Source: Burkholderiales bacterium (GTDB lineage Bacteria; Pseudomonadota; Gammaproteobacteria; Burkholderiales; SG8-41). Taken from it: a stretch of DNA of 38,264 nt. The notes below the pieces were generated by a model. That model saw only the letters and a program-made list of their open reading frames with translations, made no database searches and was not told the DNA's origin. The stretch's first letter is position 1; the number at the start of each line of letters is the position of its first letter. Positions 1-9,945 of the stretch are shown in pieces. The stretch lies in NCBI GenBank assembly GCA_019751125.1, contig JAIENU010000146.1:1-38264 (forward strand), written 5' to 3'. The translations under genes and the position numbers were made by a program.

Positions 1-69
1 GGCGCGCTGGAGTGCCGGTTGTTCAGGTATGAAATCGTCGCCGGCAGCAACCGGCGCGAAAAAGACTAG
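1..69 (+). CDS. C-terminal end of an unidentified protein (partial)
   Basis: The first 22 codons of the window form an open frame on the + strand ending at TAG (67-69). The encoded tail reads ECRLFRYEIVAGSNRREKD at its end. Nearly every codon ends in G or C, as in the neighbouring genes, so this is very likely the real end of a gene that starts outside the window. I do not recognise the family. Its stop codon overlaps the stop of the convergent TSUP gene within the palindrome CTAG (66-69). Confidence 0.5.
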   Translation, partial: GALECRLFRYEIVAGSNRREKD

Positions 70-818
70 GCGCGCAGCACGCGCAGGATCAGCGACCCGC
101 CGATCAGCAGCAGCAGCACACTGATCGCCCTGAGCAGGGTTTCACGCGAAGCCTTGAGCTGGATACGGTGGCCCGCCCAGATGCCGCCGAGGGCAAAAGG
201 GATCAGCATCAGCGCACCCAGCACGCGATCCCACAGCATCAGCCCGCCGACGAGGAATACCAGCGCGCGGATCGAGGTCGACAGCAGCACCATGTTCGAC
301 AGCGTGGCACGCAGCACCGCCTTGTCGGGCAGGCGCCGCGACAGATACACGGCATAGGGCGGCGCACCGACGCCGAACAGCGTGCCGGCGGCGCCACCGC
401 AGAAACCGGAGATCACCGCCCAGGGATGGCGTGCGACGCCACCCTGCGGCACGCCGGTGTACAGCGAATACAGACCGTAAACGCAGAGGAATACGCCGAA
501 GGCGGCAATCGTCGCCTGCTGCGGAATGGTCACCAGCGCGGTTACGCCAGCCACCGCCCCCGCCAGCGAGAACGGCGCCATCCATTTCAGCTCGCCGAGG
601 TCGGCATCCTTCGAAAAGCGCGAACCCAGCGCGAAGGACGCCGACACGTCAAGGATCACGCACATCGGCAACACGAAAGACAGCGGAAAAAAATACGACA
701 GTGCCGGTACCGTGAACATCGCCGCACCGAAGGCGGTGATGCCGAAGATCACGTATGAAGCGCCGACAATCAGCGCACAGATGGCCCAGGTTCCCGGGCC
801 GAAGGGCAGCCAATCCAT
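66..818 (-). CDS. TSUP (TauE/SafE, DUF81) family membrane permease
   Basis: The product is about 250 residues, the usual size for TSUP proteins. It has seven or eight hydrophobic segments and the family's duplicated layout, with glycine-rich turns such as GFCGGAAGTLFGVGAPPYAVYL in the middle of the chain. Members export or import small organic and sulfur anions (sulfite, sulfoacetate, taurine-derived products) across the inner membrane; the substrate here cannot be told. I chose the ATG at 818 (MDWLPFG) over a TTG one codon upstream. The gene is monocistronic: it converges on the fragment at the window edge, and the pilU terminator lies behind its start. Confidence 0.85.
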   Translation of the reverse strand: MDWLPFGPGTWAICALIVGASYVIFGITAFGAAMFTVPALSYFFPLSFVLPMCVILDVSASFALGSRFSKDADLGELKWMAPFSLAGAVAGVTALVTIPQQATIAAFGVFLCVYGLYSLYTGVPQGGVARHPWAVISGFCGGAAGTLFGVGAPPYAVYLSRRLPDKAVLRATLSNMVLLSTSIRALVFLVGGLMLWDRVLGALMLIPFALGGIWAGHRIQLKASRETLLRAISVLLLLIGGSLILRVLRA

Positions 819-863
819 CAACGGCGGTACATCAATGAGAATGCATCAGGAATGCGCATCAAC

Positions 864-887
864 AAAAAAGCCGGCCCTGCGGCCGGC
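864..887 (-). terminator. Rho-independent terminator of pilT-pilU
   Basis: Read on the minus strand, a 7-bp GC stem (GCCGGCC pairing GGCCGGC, 870-876 with 881-887) with a 4-nt loop is followed by six T residues. It sits 24 bp beyond the pilU stop codon, where a transcript from pilT-pilU would end. Confidence 0.8.
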
Positions 888-910
888 GTTCCCGCGGAAA
901 CAGCGTGCGA

Positions 911-2047
911 TCAGACAAGATTCAGGTGCTCAATGCCGGACATCGCGTCCTTGTCCTTGGCGTCCTTGCTGTTCAGCTTGATCATCAGCCGCAGCTCGTT
1001 CATCGAGTCAGCGTTGCGCAGCGCGTCCTCGTAACTGATGTCACCCGATTCATAGAGATCAAACAGGTGCTGGTCGAAGGTCTGCATGCCGAGCTCACGC
1101 GACTTTGCCATGATGCTCTTGATCTCGTGCACTTCACCTTTGAAGATCAGGTCGGAGATCAACGGCGAGTTGAGCATGATTTCAACCGCCGCGGCACGGC
1201 CCTTGCCGTCCTTTTTCGGGATCAGGCGCTGCGACACCAGCGCGCGCACGTTCAGCGACAGATCCATCAGCAGCTGGTGCTTTCGCTCTTCCGGGAAGAA
1301 GTTGATGATCCGGTCGAGCGCCTGGTTGGCGCTGTTGGCGTGCAGGGTTGCCATCGCCAGGTGTCCGGTTTCGGCAAAGGCAATCGCGTGGTCCATGGTG
1401 TCGCGGTCGCGGATCTCGCCGATCAGGATCACGTCCGGCGCCTGGCGCAGCGTGTTCTTGAGCGCCGCATTCCAGGAGTCGGTATCAACGCCGACTTCGC
1501 GCTGGGTGACCACGCAGTTCTTGTGATCGTGCACGTATTCGATCGGGTCCTCGATGGTGATGATATGGCCGTAGCTGTTCTCGTTGCGGTAGCCGATCAT
1601 TGCGGCGAGCGAAGTCGATTTGCCCGAACCGGTGCCGCCGACCATGATGATCAGGCCGCGCTTGGTCATCACCACGTCCTTCAGCACCGGCGGCAGCTTG
1701 AGGTCATCGAATTTCGGGATCGAGGTGTTGATGGTCCGCAGCACCATGCCGACACGGCCCTGCTGCATGAAGGCGTTGACGCGGAAACGGCCGATGTCGC
1801 CGGGGCTGATCGCGAAGTTGCACTCCTTGGTCGCCTCGAACTCTCCGGCCTGCTTGTCGTTCATGATGCCGCGAGCCAGTTCGGCGGTGTGCTGGTTGGT
1901 CAGCGCCTGGTTCGCCACCGGCGTCATCTTGCCGTCGAGCTTGATCGCCGGCGGAAATCCAGCGGTGATGAACAGGTCCGATGCCTTCTTCGAGACCATT
2001 GCCCGCAGCAGGTCGTGCATGAACTTGACTGCCTGATCTCTTTCCAT
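911..2047 (-). CDS. pilU: Type IV pilus retraction ATPase PilU
   Basis: This is a hexameric secretion-type ATPase that assists PilT in depolymerising type IV pili at the inner-membrane base of the pilus machine. The 378-residue product has an N-terminal PAS-like domain, Walker A GGTGSGKST at residues 137-145, an Asp box and Walker B (DVILIGEIRD) and the His box (TGHLAMATLHAN). The C-terminal AIRNLIRE signature of PilT is replaced by SPLISDLIFKGE, which is typical of PilU. A purine-rich GGGAG lies upstream of the ATG. It is the second gene after pilT, 62 bp away, and is followed by a terminator. PilU normally needs PilT to retract pili. Confidence 0.95.
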   Translation of the reverse strand: MERDQAVKFMHDLLRAMVSKKASDLFITAGFPPAIKLDGKMTPVANQALTNQHTAELARGIMNDKQAGEFEATKECNFAISPGDIGRFRVNAFMQQGRVGMVLRTINTSIPKFDDLKLPPVLKDVVMTKRGLIIMVGGTGSGKSTSLAAMIGYRNENSYGHIITIEDPIEYVHDHKNCVVTQREVGVDTDSWNAALKNTLRQAPDVILIGEIRDRDTMDHAIAFAETGHLAMATLHANSANQALDRIINFFPEERKHQLLMDLSLNVRALVSQRLIPKKDGKGRAAAVEIMLNSPLISDLIFKGEVHEIKSIMAKSRELGMQTFDQHLFDLYESGDISYEDALRNADSMNELRLMIKLNSKDAKDKDAMSGIEHLNLV

Positions 2048-2109
2048 GCCTTTTGCTCCCGAATTTTCCCGTTGTCGCTCTTCCCTGTCCCGGTGGTCCG
2101 CGACTGCGG

Positions 2110-3150
2110 TCAGCGGAACATGTCCTTGTTCATTGCCTTGCCGCGCGCCTCGTCCACCGAGACGATGTTGCGCTTGACCAGATCCTGCAGGTTCTGGTCC
2201 AGCGTCTGCATGCCGAGCTGGGCGCCGGTCTGGATCGCCGAATACATCTGCGCCACCTTGTTCTCGCGGATCAGGTTGCGGATGGCCGGCGTGCCGACCA
2301 TGATCTCGTGGGCCGCGGCGCGGCCGCTGCCGTCCTTGGTTTTCAGCAGTGTCTGCGAGATGACCGCGCGCAGCGACTCTGACAGCATGGCGCGCATCAT
2401 TTCCTTTTCCTCGGCCGGGAACACGTCGATGATACGGTCGATGGTTTTTGCCGCCGAGCTGGTGTGCAGCGTGCCGAAGACCAGGTGGCCCGTTTCAGCC
2501 GCGGTCAGCGCCAGGCGTATGGTTTCAAGGTCGCGCATCTCGCCGACGAGGATGATGTCCGGATCCTCGCGCAGAGCGGAACGCAGCGCGTTGGAGAAGG
2601 ACAGCGTGTGCGGACCGACCTCGCGCTGGTTGATCAGGCACTTCTTCGATTCGTGCACGAACTCGATCGGGTCTTCCACCGTCAGGATGTGGCCCTGCTC
2701 GTTTTCGTTGATGTGGTTGATGATCGCCGCCAGCGTGGTCGATTTGCCCGAGCCCGTCGGGCCGGTGACCAGCACCACACCACGCGGCTGGTTGGCAATC
2801 TCGACAAATACTTTGGGTGCCTTCAGGTCTTCCAGGCTCAGCACCTTCGACGGAATCGTCCTGAACACCGCACCCGCGCCGCGCTGCTGTACAAAGGCAT
2901 TGACGCGAAAACGCGCCAGATTCGGAATCGAGAACGAGAAGTCACACTCAAGGTTTTCCTCGTAGAACTTGCGCTGGCCGTCGTTCATGATGTCGTAGAC
3001 CATCGCATGGACATCCTTGTGCTCCAGCGCCGGCAGGTTGATGCGGCGCACGTCGCCGTGCACGCGGATCATCGGCGGCAGACCGGAAGACAGGTGCAGG
3101 TCGGAGGCCTTGTTTTTGACGACAAAGGCCAGCAGTTCGGAGATGTCCAT
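2110..3150 (-). CDS. pilT: Type IV pilus retraction ATPase PilT
   Basis: PilT drives pilus retraction, twitching motility and DNA uptake. The 346-residue length matches the family. Visible motifs are Walker A GPTGSGKST (130-138), Walker B PDIILVGEMRD, the His box TGHLVFGTLHTS, and the retraction-specific AIRNLIRE near the C-terminus. The ATG at 3150 is preceded only by a weak GGGA. It is divergent from yggS, a layout common in Pseudomonas and betaproteobacteria. The 131-bp gap between them must hold both promoters. Confidence 0.97.
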   Translation of the reverse strand: MDISELLAFVVKNKASDLHLSSGLPPMIRVHGDVRRINLPALEHKDVHAMVYDIMNDGQRKFYEENLECDFSFSIPNLARFRVNAFVQQRGAGAVFRTIPSKVLSLEDLKAPKVFVEIANQPRGVVLVTGPTGSGKSTTLAAIINHINENEQGHILTVEDPIEFVHESKKCLINQREVGPHTLSFSNALRSALREDPDIILVGEMRDLETIRLALTAAETGHLVFGTLHTSSAAKTIDRIIDVFPAEEKEMMRAMLSESLRAVISQTLLKTKDGSGRAAAHEIMVGTPAIRNLIRENKVAQMYSAIQTGAQLGMQTLDQNLQDLVKRNIVSVDEARGKAMNKDMFR

Positions 3151-3281
3151 TTATAATTCCCGGGAAATTGTGCCGAGCACGAGAAAACGATTTTCCTGCG
3201 CCTGTGTTTCATGCGCCGGTTTTCGATGCCGATCCCCTGTATTGATCATCATGTCGGCAAGCCTTTGAGCGCGTTGAAATT

Positions 3282-3968
3282 ATGGTCACAATCGCCGACA
3301 ACTTGCAAGCTGTGAGGACACGCATTGCGCAGGCCGCGACAGCCGCGAACCGCCTGCCGCAAAGCGTTCAGCTGCTCGCGGTGAGCAAGACGTTCAGCGC
3401 CGCCGAAATCGAGCAGGCCTGGCATGCCGGGCAGCGCGCCTTCGGCGAAAACTTCGTGCAGGAGGGCGTGACAAAAATCACCGCCCTTTCAGCCCTTGCC
3501 ATCGAATGGCATTTCATCGGCCCGCTCCAGAGCAACAAGACCCGCCCCGTTGCCGAGCATTTCGCCTGGGTTCACAGCATCGAGCGCGAAAAGATAGCCC
3601 GCCGCCTCAACGACGCCCGACCGCCGCAGCTGCCACCGCTGAACGTGCTGATCCAGGTCAACGTCAGCGGCGAATTGAGCAAAAGCGGGGTTGCGCCCGG
3701 GGAGGAACTGGCGCTGGCCGCGGCAATCCGCGACATGCCGCGACTCAGGCTGCGCGGCCTGATGGCGATTCCGGAACCGACCACCGACCCGGCGCTCCAG
3801 CGCGAACGTTTTGCAAGGCTGCGCGGGCTGCTCGACGGCCTGCGCGAGAACCATCCCGAAGCCGATACGCTGTCGATGGGCATGTCGGCCGACCTTGAGG
3901 CCGCCATCGCCGAAGGCTCTACGCTGGTGCGCGTTGGCACCGCGATTTTCGGGAATCGCTACGTATAA
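3282..3968 (+). CDS. yggS: YggS/PROSC family PLP-binding homeostasis protein
   Basis: This is a fold-type III PLP-binding protein involved in vitamin B6 and amino/keto acid homeostasis; it has no firm catalytic activity in the family. The PLP lysine lies in LLAVSKTFSA (Lys36). Other family signatures are GENFVQEG, HFIGPLQSNK, the SMGMSADLEAAI phosphate-binding region and VRVGTAIFG at the end. At 228 residues it has the usual length. It heads a likely yggS-proC-yggT cluster, a conserved association that links B6 homeostasis with proline synthesis. Confidence 0.95.
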   Translation: MVTIADNLQAVRTRIAQAATAANRLPQSVQLLAVSKTFSAAEIEQAWHAGQRAFGENFVQEGVTKITALSALAIEWHFIGPLQSNKTRPVAEHFAWVHSIEREKIARRLNDARPPQLPPLNVLIQVNVSGELSKSGVAPGEELALAAAIRDMPRLRLRGLMAIPEPTTDPALQRERFARLRGLLDGLRENHPEADTLSMGMSADLEAAIAEGSTLVRVGTAIFGNRYV

Positions 3969-3969
3969 T
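3964..3969 (+). promoter_or_regulatory. Possible -10 box (TATAAT) upstream of proC
   Basis: A perfect TATAAT overlaps the yggS stop codon and lies 62 bp before proC. No -35 at standard spacing is clear (TTGGCA at 3934-3939 is 24 bp away), so this is a weak candidate for an internal proC promoter. Confidence 0.25.
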
Positions 3970-4031
3970 GTCCGCGGAGCCTGGATTTCCCTGACATTCC
4001 GGGCCGCTTTCCTGAATCACGAACCTTTATC

Positions 4032-4868
4032 ATGAATATCCTGTTCATCGGCGGCGGCAACATGGCCGCCGCGATCATCGGCGGCCTCATCGCCAAGGGC
4101 TGGCCCGCGGCCAGCCTTTGCGCGGTTGACGTGGCACCCGCAGCACTCGAAGCACTGCGCAGCCGCTACGGCATCCGCACCGCCGGCGACGGCACTGCCG
4201 AGGCACGTAAGGCCGACTGCGTGGTGCTGGCGGTCAAACCGCAGCAATTGCGCGCCGTCGCACAATCCCTGGCGCCGGCAGTCGATGGCCGGCTCGTGCT
4301 GAGCATCGCCGCGGGCATCCGCAGCGCCGATCTCGTACGCTGGCTCGGCGGCAAGGCGCGCGTGGTGCGGGCCATGCCGAACACGCCGGCGCTGGTCAGT
4401 GCAGGCATCAGCGGCCTTTATGCCATGCCCGGTGTCAGCAGCGAGGAGCGCAAAAACGCCGAAAGCGTGCTGGCCGCAGTGGGCGAGACCTTCTGGGTGG
4501 ATAACGAAGAGGCCCTGGATGCGGTCACCGCGGTGTCAGGGAGCGGCCCGGCCTATGTGTTCTATTTCATCGAGGCGCTGGAACAGGCGGCGCGCAAACT
4601 GGGGCTGGAACCGGCCATCGCCCGGCGCAGCGCGCTGGCCACTTTTGCCGGCGCGGTAAAGCTGGCACTCGGCAGTGACGCCGATCCGGCCACGCTGCGG
4701 GCACGGGTGACCTCGAAAGGCGGCACCACCGAGCGTGCCATCTCGCTGCTCGACGAGTCCGCTGTCAGGGCGGCAATGGTCAGGGCGGTGCGTGGCGCGC
4801 AGCAGCGCTCCGTCGAACTCGGCGATGAACTCGGCCGGGACGGTACGAATACGGACAACAAACCTTAA
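4032..4868 (+). CDS. proC: Pyrroline-5-carboxylate reductase
   Basis: The enzyme reduces 1-pyrroline-5-carboxylate to L-proline with NAD(P)H, the last step of proline synthesis in the cytoplasm. The N-terminal Rossmann motif FIGGGNMAAAIIGGL is at residues 4-18. Further markers are VLAVKPQQ, the VVRAMPNTPALV segment, and the C-terminal signature with AVSGSGPAYVF and VTSKGGTTERAI. The 278 residues match the family. yggT follows after 2 bp, indicating cotranscription. Confidence 0.97.
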   Translation: MNILFIGGGNMAAAIIGGLIAKGWPAASLCAVDVAPAALEALRSRYGIRTAGDGTAEARKADCVVLAVKPQQLRAVAQSLAPAVDGRLVLSIAAGIRSADLVRWLGGKARVVRAMPNTPALVSAGISGLYAMPGVSSEERKNAESVLAAVGETFWVDNEEALDAVTAVSGSGPAYVFYFIEALEQAARKLGLEPAIARRSALATFAGAVKLALGSDADPATLRARVTSKGGTTERAISLLDESAVRAAMVRAVRGAQQRSVELGDELGRDGTNTDNKP

Positions 4869-4870
4869 TC

Positions 4871-5449
4871 ATGCTCGCCGAAGCCCTGATCTTCCTGGTG
4901 CAGGTCGTGTTCGGCCTGTTGACGGTCACATTGCTGCTGCGCTTTTACCTGCAGTGGGTGCGTGCACCGTACCGCAATCCACTGGCTGATTTCGTCAACG
5001 CGCTGACCGATTTCATGGTCCGGCCGGCACGGCGGGTAATTCCCGGACTGTGGGGCATAGACCTGCCGACGCTGCTGCTGGCCTGGCTGATGCAGCTGCT
5101 GGAATGGCTGGCGATACTGCAGATCCGCGGTTTCCGCTGGAACCACGACGTCGGCATCGCCATCGCCGCACTTTCAGCCCTGGCAGTGATCGCCGTGGTC
5201 AAGATGCTGGTTTACATCGTGCTGTTCGCCACGCTGCTGCAGGCAGTGCTGTCGTGGATCAATCCCGGCAGCCCGGTGGCACCACTGCTCGACGCGATGA
5301 GCCGGCCCTTCCTGCGCCTGTTCCGGCGGCGCATCCCGCCGATCGGCAACGTTGACCTGTCGCCGCTGTTCCTGATCATTACCTGCCAGCTGCTGCTGAT
5401 GCTGCCGCTGGCCTGGCTCGAAGCCGAAGCGCTGCGGCTGCTGCGTTGA
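4871..5449 (+). CDS. yggT: YggT family integral membrane protein
   Basis: The 192-residue protein is a duplication of the YGGT module, with hydrophobic helices at about 5-25, 60-90, 95-125 and 160-190. Each repeat has a conserved segment near a helix: the first is RFYLQWVRAPYRNPLADFV, the second is SWINPGSPVAPLLDAMSRPF. Function is not established; homologues have been linked to osmotic tolerance and membrane-associated processes. It follows proC with a 2-bp gap and converges on the phospholipase D-like gene. Confidence 0.9.
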   Translation: MLAEALIFLVQVVFGLLTVTLLLRFYLQWVRAPYRNPLADFVNALTDFMVRPARRVIPGLWGIDLPTLLLAWLMQLLEWLAILQIRGFRWNHDVGIAIAALSALAVIAVVKMLVYIVLFATLLQAVLSWINPGSPVAPLLDAMSRPFLRLFRRRIPPIGNVDLSPLFLIITCQLLLMLPLAWLEAEALRLLR

Positions 5450-5473
5450 GCCGCATTTCACCGCGGCGCTGAT

Positions 5474-6967
5474 TCAGCGCTTTTCATCCCGCTCTTCGTC
5501 CTGCTTTTCATCCCGCTTTTCGTCCCGCCTTTCATCCTCTTCACTGCCGTGGCGCACCCGCCACGCGCGCACCAGCAGGGTCACGCCGATCCACAGGGCC
5601 AGCAGCGCCAGCGGCAATGTCACTGCCAGCGGCACCGTGACCGCCAGCACGGCGAGCAGCAGGAAAGCGAGAGCAACCGTCGACATCATGCCCGCCTCCG
5701 CCGGCCCCAGCCGCCGGCTGCTGAAGGCGGCGCCCACGCTGTTGCCGATGCGCAGCGCGCCAACGGCGGCGCGGGTGGCCCGGCCGCTGCGGCTGCCAAG
5801 GCGTGGCGCGGCTGGCTGGCTGCGGCGGATCCGCTGCCTCGGACCGAGCACGATTTCCGTGGCGTTGCACAGGTCTTCCTCATACATCGCCTGCATCTGC
5901 ACCGCACAACCTTCGTCATCCAGCGCCACATCCAGCTCGTAATTGCCGATCCAGCTCGCCAGATTGAGATTGGTTGAACCGATGCGTGCCCAGCGGCCGT
6001 CGGCCACCGCGGTCTTGGCATGCAGCATCGGGCCGTTCCACTCGAAAACACGGATGCCGGCCTTGAGCAGGGGCCGGTATCCCGACCTGGAAATGCTGCC
6101 GACCAGCGGCAGGTCACTGGCCCCCGGCACCAGCAGACGGACATCGACGCCGTCGCGTGCCGCTGCACGCAACGCCTCGACATAGGTTGGAATGCCGACA
6201 AAATAGGCATCGGTCAGCCACAACGTTTCGCGTGCCAGTGCCGCGATCATCTGATCCATGCGGTAGAGGCCGGCGAGATTGGGCTGGGTGGCCAGCACTC
6301 GCAGCGCCACCCCGCCGGCGGGAGCCGGCGGGGTGGTCGCGATTTCAAAGGGCTTGCCGCCGCTGGCCGCCCAGGTCTGGGCAAAGGCCAGCACAATGTC
6401 TGCAACGGCGGGGCCGCGGATCTCTATGCCGGTATCACGCCACGGCGGCAAGCCGCGCTGCGCATCACCTGCCCAGCGCTGGTCCACGCACAGGCCGGAA
6501 ACAAAACCGGTTGCACCGTCCACGGCGATCATCTTGCGATGGTCACGGGTCAGCCAGCCAAAGGGGCTGTCCAGACGCGGCGGATTGAAGCGGCAGACCT
6601 CGACACCGGCTTCGGCGAGCGGCCGCAGCAACCTTGTGCTGCCAATACCCAGTCCGCCCATCCAGTCGTGGATCACGCGCACCTGGACGCCGGCCCGTGC
6701 GCGTTCCGCCAGCGCTTCGGCAAAACGACGGCCGGTGGCGTCATCGGCAATCAGGTAATTCTCGAACAGCACCGTGTGGCGGGCTGCGGCAATCGCTTCG
6801 AGCCAGGCTGGGTAGTTTTCGGTGGCGTCACGCAGGATGCGCACCGCGTTGCCGGCGACCAGCGGGGCACCGGCCGCACGCGCCAGCATGCCCTCTGCGG
6901 CCAGCCGCAGCTCCGCCGCCGGCCGGGATGCCATTGTGCGGCGCTGCGGGTCGGAAGCCTGGTTCAT
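5474..6967 (-). CDS. Phospholipase D-like protein, cardiolipin synthase (ClsB-type)
   Basis: The 497-residue protein carries two HKD motifs: [10 protein letters not shown] in the first half and [11 protein letters not shown] in the second, followed by [11 protein letters not shown]. This is the layout of ClsB/YbhO-like cardiolipin synthases, which join phosphatidyl groups to phosphatidylglycerol or phosphatidylethanolamine. Unlike ClsA it lacks two N-terminal membrane helices. Instead it has a C-terminal hydrophobic region (about residues 425-465) and then a highly charged tail built of DEKR-like repeats, encoded by a 12-bp tandem repeat. Substrate and product are inferred from family only. 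Confidence 0.8.
   Translation of the reverse strand: MNQASDPQRRTMASRPAAELRLAAEGMLARAAGAPLVAGNAVRILRDATENYPAWLEAIAAARHTVLFENYLIADDATGRRFAEALAERARAGVQVRVIHDWMGGLGIGSTRLLRPLAEAGVEVCRFNPPRLDSPFGWLTRDHRKMIAVDGATGFVSGLCVDQRWAGDAQRGLPPWRDTGIEIRGPAVADIVLAFAQTWAASGGKPFEIATTPPAPAGGVALRVLATQPNLAGLYRMDQMIAALARETLWLTDAYFVGIPTYVEALRAAARDGVDVRLLVPGASDLPLVGSISRSGYRPLLKAGIRVFEWNGPMLHAKTAVADGRWARIGSTNLNLASWIGNYELDVALDDEGCAVQMQAMYEEDLCNATEIVLGPRQRIRRSQPAAPRLGSRSGRATRAAVGALRIGNSVGAAFSSRRLGPAEAGMMSTVALAFLLLAVLAVTVPLAVTLPLALLALWIGVTLLVRAWRVRHGSEEDERRDEKRDEKQDEERDEKR
5477..5536 (-). repeat. 12-bp tandem repeat encoding the DEKR tail
   Basis: Five imperfect copies of a 12-bp unit (plus-strand consensus CTTTTCATCCCG, varying to CTCTTCGTCCTG) lie inside the 3' end of the phospholipase D-like gene. 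The unit length is a multiple of three, so copy-number change would lengthen or shorten the charged tail ([20 protein letters not shown]) without a frameshift. Confidence 0.85.
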
Positions 6968-6992
6968 GGCAGGTATCTTGACCCGAATCGTG

Positions 6993-8447
<1,455 letters not shown>

Positions 8448-8456
8448 GGCCGAATT

Positions 8457-9071
8457 TCAGGGAATACAAATACCGTGGTTGCGCAGCAGCTCGGCGGTTT
8501 CAGCAAGCGGCAATCCCATGATACCGGAGTAGCTGCCCTCAATCCGCGTGATGAAGGACGCAGCAAGGCCCTGCACTGCATAGGCGCCGGCCTTGTCGAC
8601 TGGTTCGCCCCCTGCAACGTAACGGCGGATCTCTTCGTCATGGAGTTTGCGGAACCAGACCTGCGACGTGCTGACCCGCGTCTCCAACGCCTCGCCCATG
8701 GCCACAGCCACCACGGTCATTACCCGATGGCTGCGCCCGGCGAGCCGCGTAAGCATGCGCGCCGCGTCGGCGGCATCCTGCGGTTTGCCAAGAATTTCAC
8801 CGTCGCAGACCACGGTGGTGTCAGCGCACAGCACCGGTCGCGGGGCAACCCGGCGCGCAGCCACGATAGCTGCAGCAGTACGTGCCTTTTCAGTGGCAAT
8901 GCGCAACACGTAATCCTGCGCCGCCTCTGACGCCAGCGGTGCCTCATCAATATCCAGGGGACGGCCCGGACGCTCGCGAAGCGACAGCAGCTCAAAGGTG
9001 ACGCCTATCTGTCGCAGCAGTTCGCGGCGGCGCGGACTGCGCGAGGCAAGATAGATCGAACGCGAATTCAT
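8457..9071 (-). CDS. maf: Maf-family nucleotide pyrophosphatase
   Basis: This is a house-cleaning pyrophosphatase (YhdE-like, dTTP/UTP type) that hydrolyses non-canonical or excess nucleoside triphosphates. It opens with the Maf signature [12 protein letters not shown] and has the metal-binding segment [15 protein letters not shown] in the centre. The [10 protein letters not shown] and [13 protein letters not shown] motifs are near the end. The 204-residue length fits. It lies between rlmH (7 bp away) and rng in a conserved minus-strand block. Nucleotide preference cannot be settled from sequence alone. Confidence 0.93.
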   Translation of the reverse strand: MNSRSIYLASRSPRRRELLRQIGVTFELLSLRERPGRPLDIDEAPLASEAAQDYVLRIATEKARTAAAIVAARRVAPRPVLCADTTVVCDGEILGKPQDAADAARMLTRLAGRSHRVMTVVAVAMGEALETRVSTSQVWFRKLHDEEIRRYVAGGEPVDKAGAYAVQGLAASFITRIEGSYSGIMGLPLAETAELLRNHGICIP

Positions 9072-9078
9072 GTCCGGG

Positions 9079-9552
9079 TCAATCGCGGTGGTAGGGGTGG
9101 CCGGTCAGCAGCGTGCTGGCGCGGTAAAGCTGTTCTGCAAGTATCACCCGCACCAGGCCATGCGGCAGTGTCAGCGGAGACAGCGACCAGAGCAGGCCCG
9201 CGCCCTGCTTGATGCGCGGTGCGAGTCCGTCTGCGCCGCCGATGACAAAGGCAATGTCGCGACCCTCGCTGCGCCAGCGATCCATCTGCTCGGCCAGTGC
9301 GCGGGTGGCCAGGCTGCGGCCTCGCTCGTCGAGCACCACCCGCAGCGCGCCGGCTGGCAGCGCTTCATCGATGCGGCCGGCCTCGATTTCCATCCAGCGC
9401 GAGGTGTCGCCACCGGTCGCCGGGCGCGGCGCAGGCTTCAGCGCCTTCAGTAGCATGGGCATCTCGCGCGGCATGCGTTTGGCGTAATCCTCGAACGCGG
9501 TGTCGACCCAGCCCGGCATGCGGTGGCCGACGGCGATGATCTGCAGCTTCAC
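9079..9552 (-). CDS. rlmH: 23S rRNA (pseudouridine1915-N3)-methyltransferase RlmH
   Basis: This SPOUT-class methyltransferase methylates pseudouridine 1915 in helix 69 of 23S rRNA in the assembled 70S ribosome. The 157 residues match the family. The SAM-binding knot shows as [11 protein letters not shown] plus [22 protein letters not shown], with the terminal YHRD active-site motif. The start is GTG at 9552. This GTG overlaps the TGA stop of rsfS (sequence GTGA), so translation of the two genes is probably coupled. Confidence 0.96.
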   Translation of the reverse strand: MKLQIIAVGHRMPGWVDTAFEDYAKRMPREMPMLLKALKPAPRPATGGDTSRWMEIEAGRIDEALPAGALRVVLDERGRSLATRALAEQMDRWRSEGRDIAFVIGGADGLAPRIKQGAGLLWSLSPLTLPHGLVRVILAEQLYRASTLLTGHPYHRD

Positions 9553-9938
9553 ACGGCGGCGCGGCCGGCGCTTTTGCGGACCGCGCTTTTGCGGGCCACC
9601 GTTTTGCGCGGCCGCGGCGGTGCGCCCCAGATTTCCTCGAGGTTGTAATACTGGCGGATCGCCGGCTGCATCACGTGTACAACCACCGCGCCGAGATCAA
9701 CCAGCACCCATTCACCGGTCTGCTCACCTTCGGTGCTGTAAACGCGGCCGCCGGCCTTCTTCATTTCCTCGCACACATTGTTGGCCAGCGCGCGGACCTG
9801 GCGGTTGGAATCGCCGCTGGCGATGATCACCTTGTCGAACAGCGCGGTCATTTTCTTGACATTGAAGGCGACGATGTCGCGGCCCTTGATGTCCTCCAGC
9901 GCTGCAACGGCGATCTTGCTGATTTTCTCGGGTCCCAT
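9549..9938 (-). CDS. rsfS: Ribosomal silencing factor RsfS (Iojap/YbeB)
   Basis: RsfS binds ribosomal protein L14 and blocks subunit joining, lowering translation during starvation. The core (ALEDIKGRDIVAFNV, GDSNRQVRALANNV, WVLVDLGAVVVHVM, YYNLEEIW) is typical. The ATG at 9938 (MGPEKISK) was chosen because the in-frame sequence further upstream overlaps nadD and is not family-like. After the core there is an unusual basic tail of about 25 residues containing KTVAR, KSAVR and KSAGR, encoded by a 15-bp tandem repeat. The gene sits between nadD (7-bp gap) and rlmH (overlap). Confidence 0.94.
   Translation of the reverse strand: MGPEKISKIAVAALEDIKGRDIVAFNVKKMTALFDKVIIASGDSNRQVRALANNVCEEMKKAGGRVYSTEGEQTGEWVLVDLGAVVVHVMQPAIRQYYNLEEIWGAPPRPRKTVARKSAVRKSAGRAAV
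9566..9610 (-). repeat. 15-bp tandem repeat encoding the RsfS basic tail
   Basis: Three imperfect 15-bp copies (plus-strand units start at 9566, 9581 and 9596, each with a central TTTTGCG) encode the pentapeptides KTVAR, KSAVR and KSAGR at the end of rsfS. Confidence 0.75.
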
Positions 9939-9945
9939 CCTGTGC

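Noticed and set aside
905..2965. Very long open frame on the + strand (about 686 codons)
   Set aside because: It is antisense to pilU and pilT, crosses both genes, and reads as low-complexity Arg/His/Val-rich sequence, an effect of high GC in the opposite strand.
5477..5536. CRISPR-like array
   Set aside because: The short 12-bp units are contiguous without spacers and lie in frame within a coding sequence.
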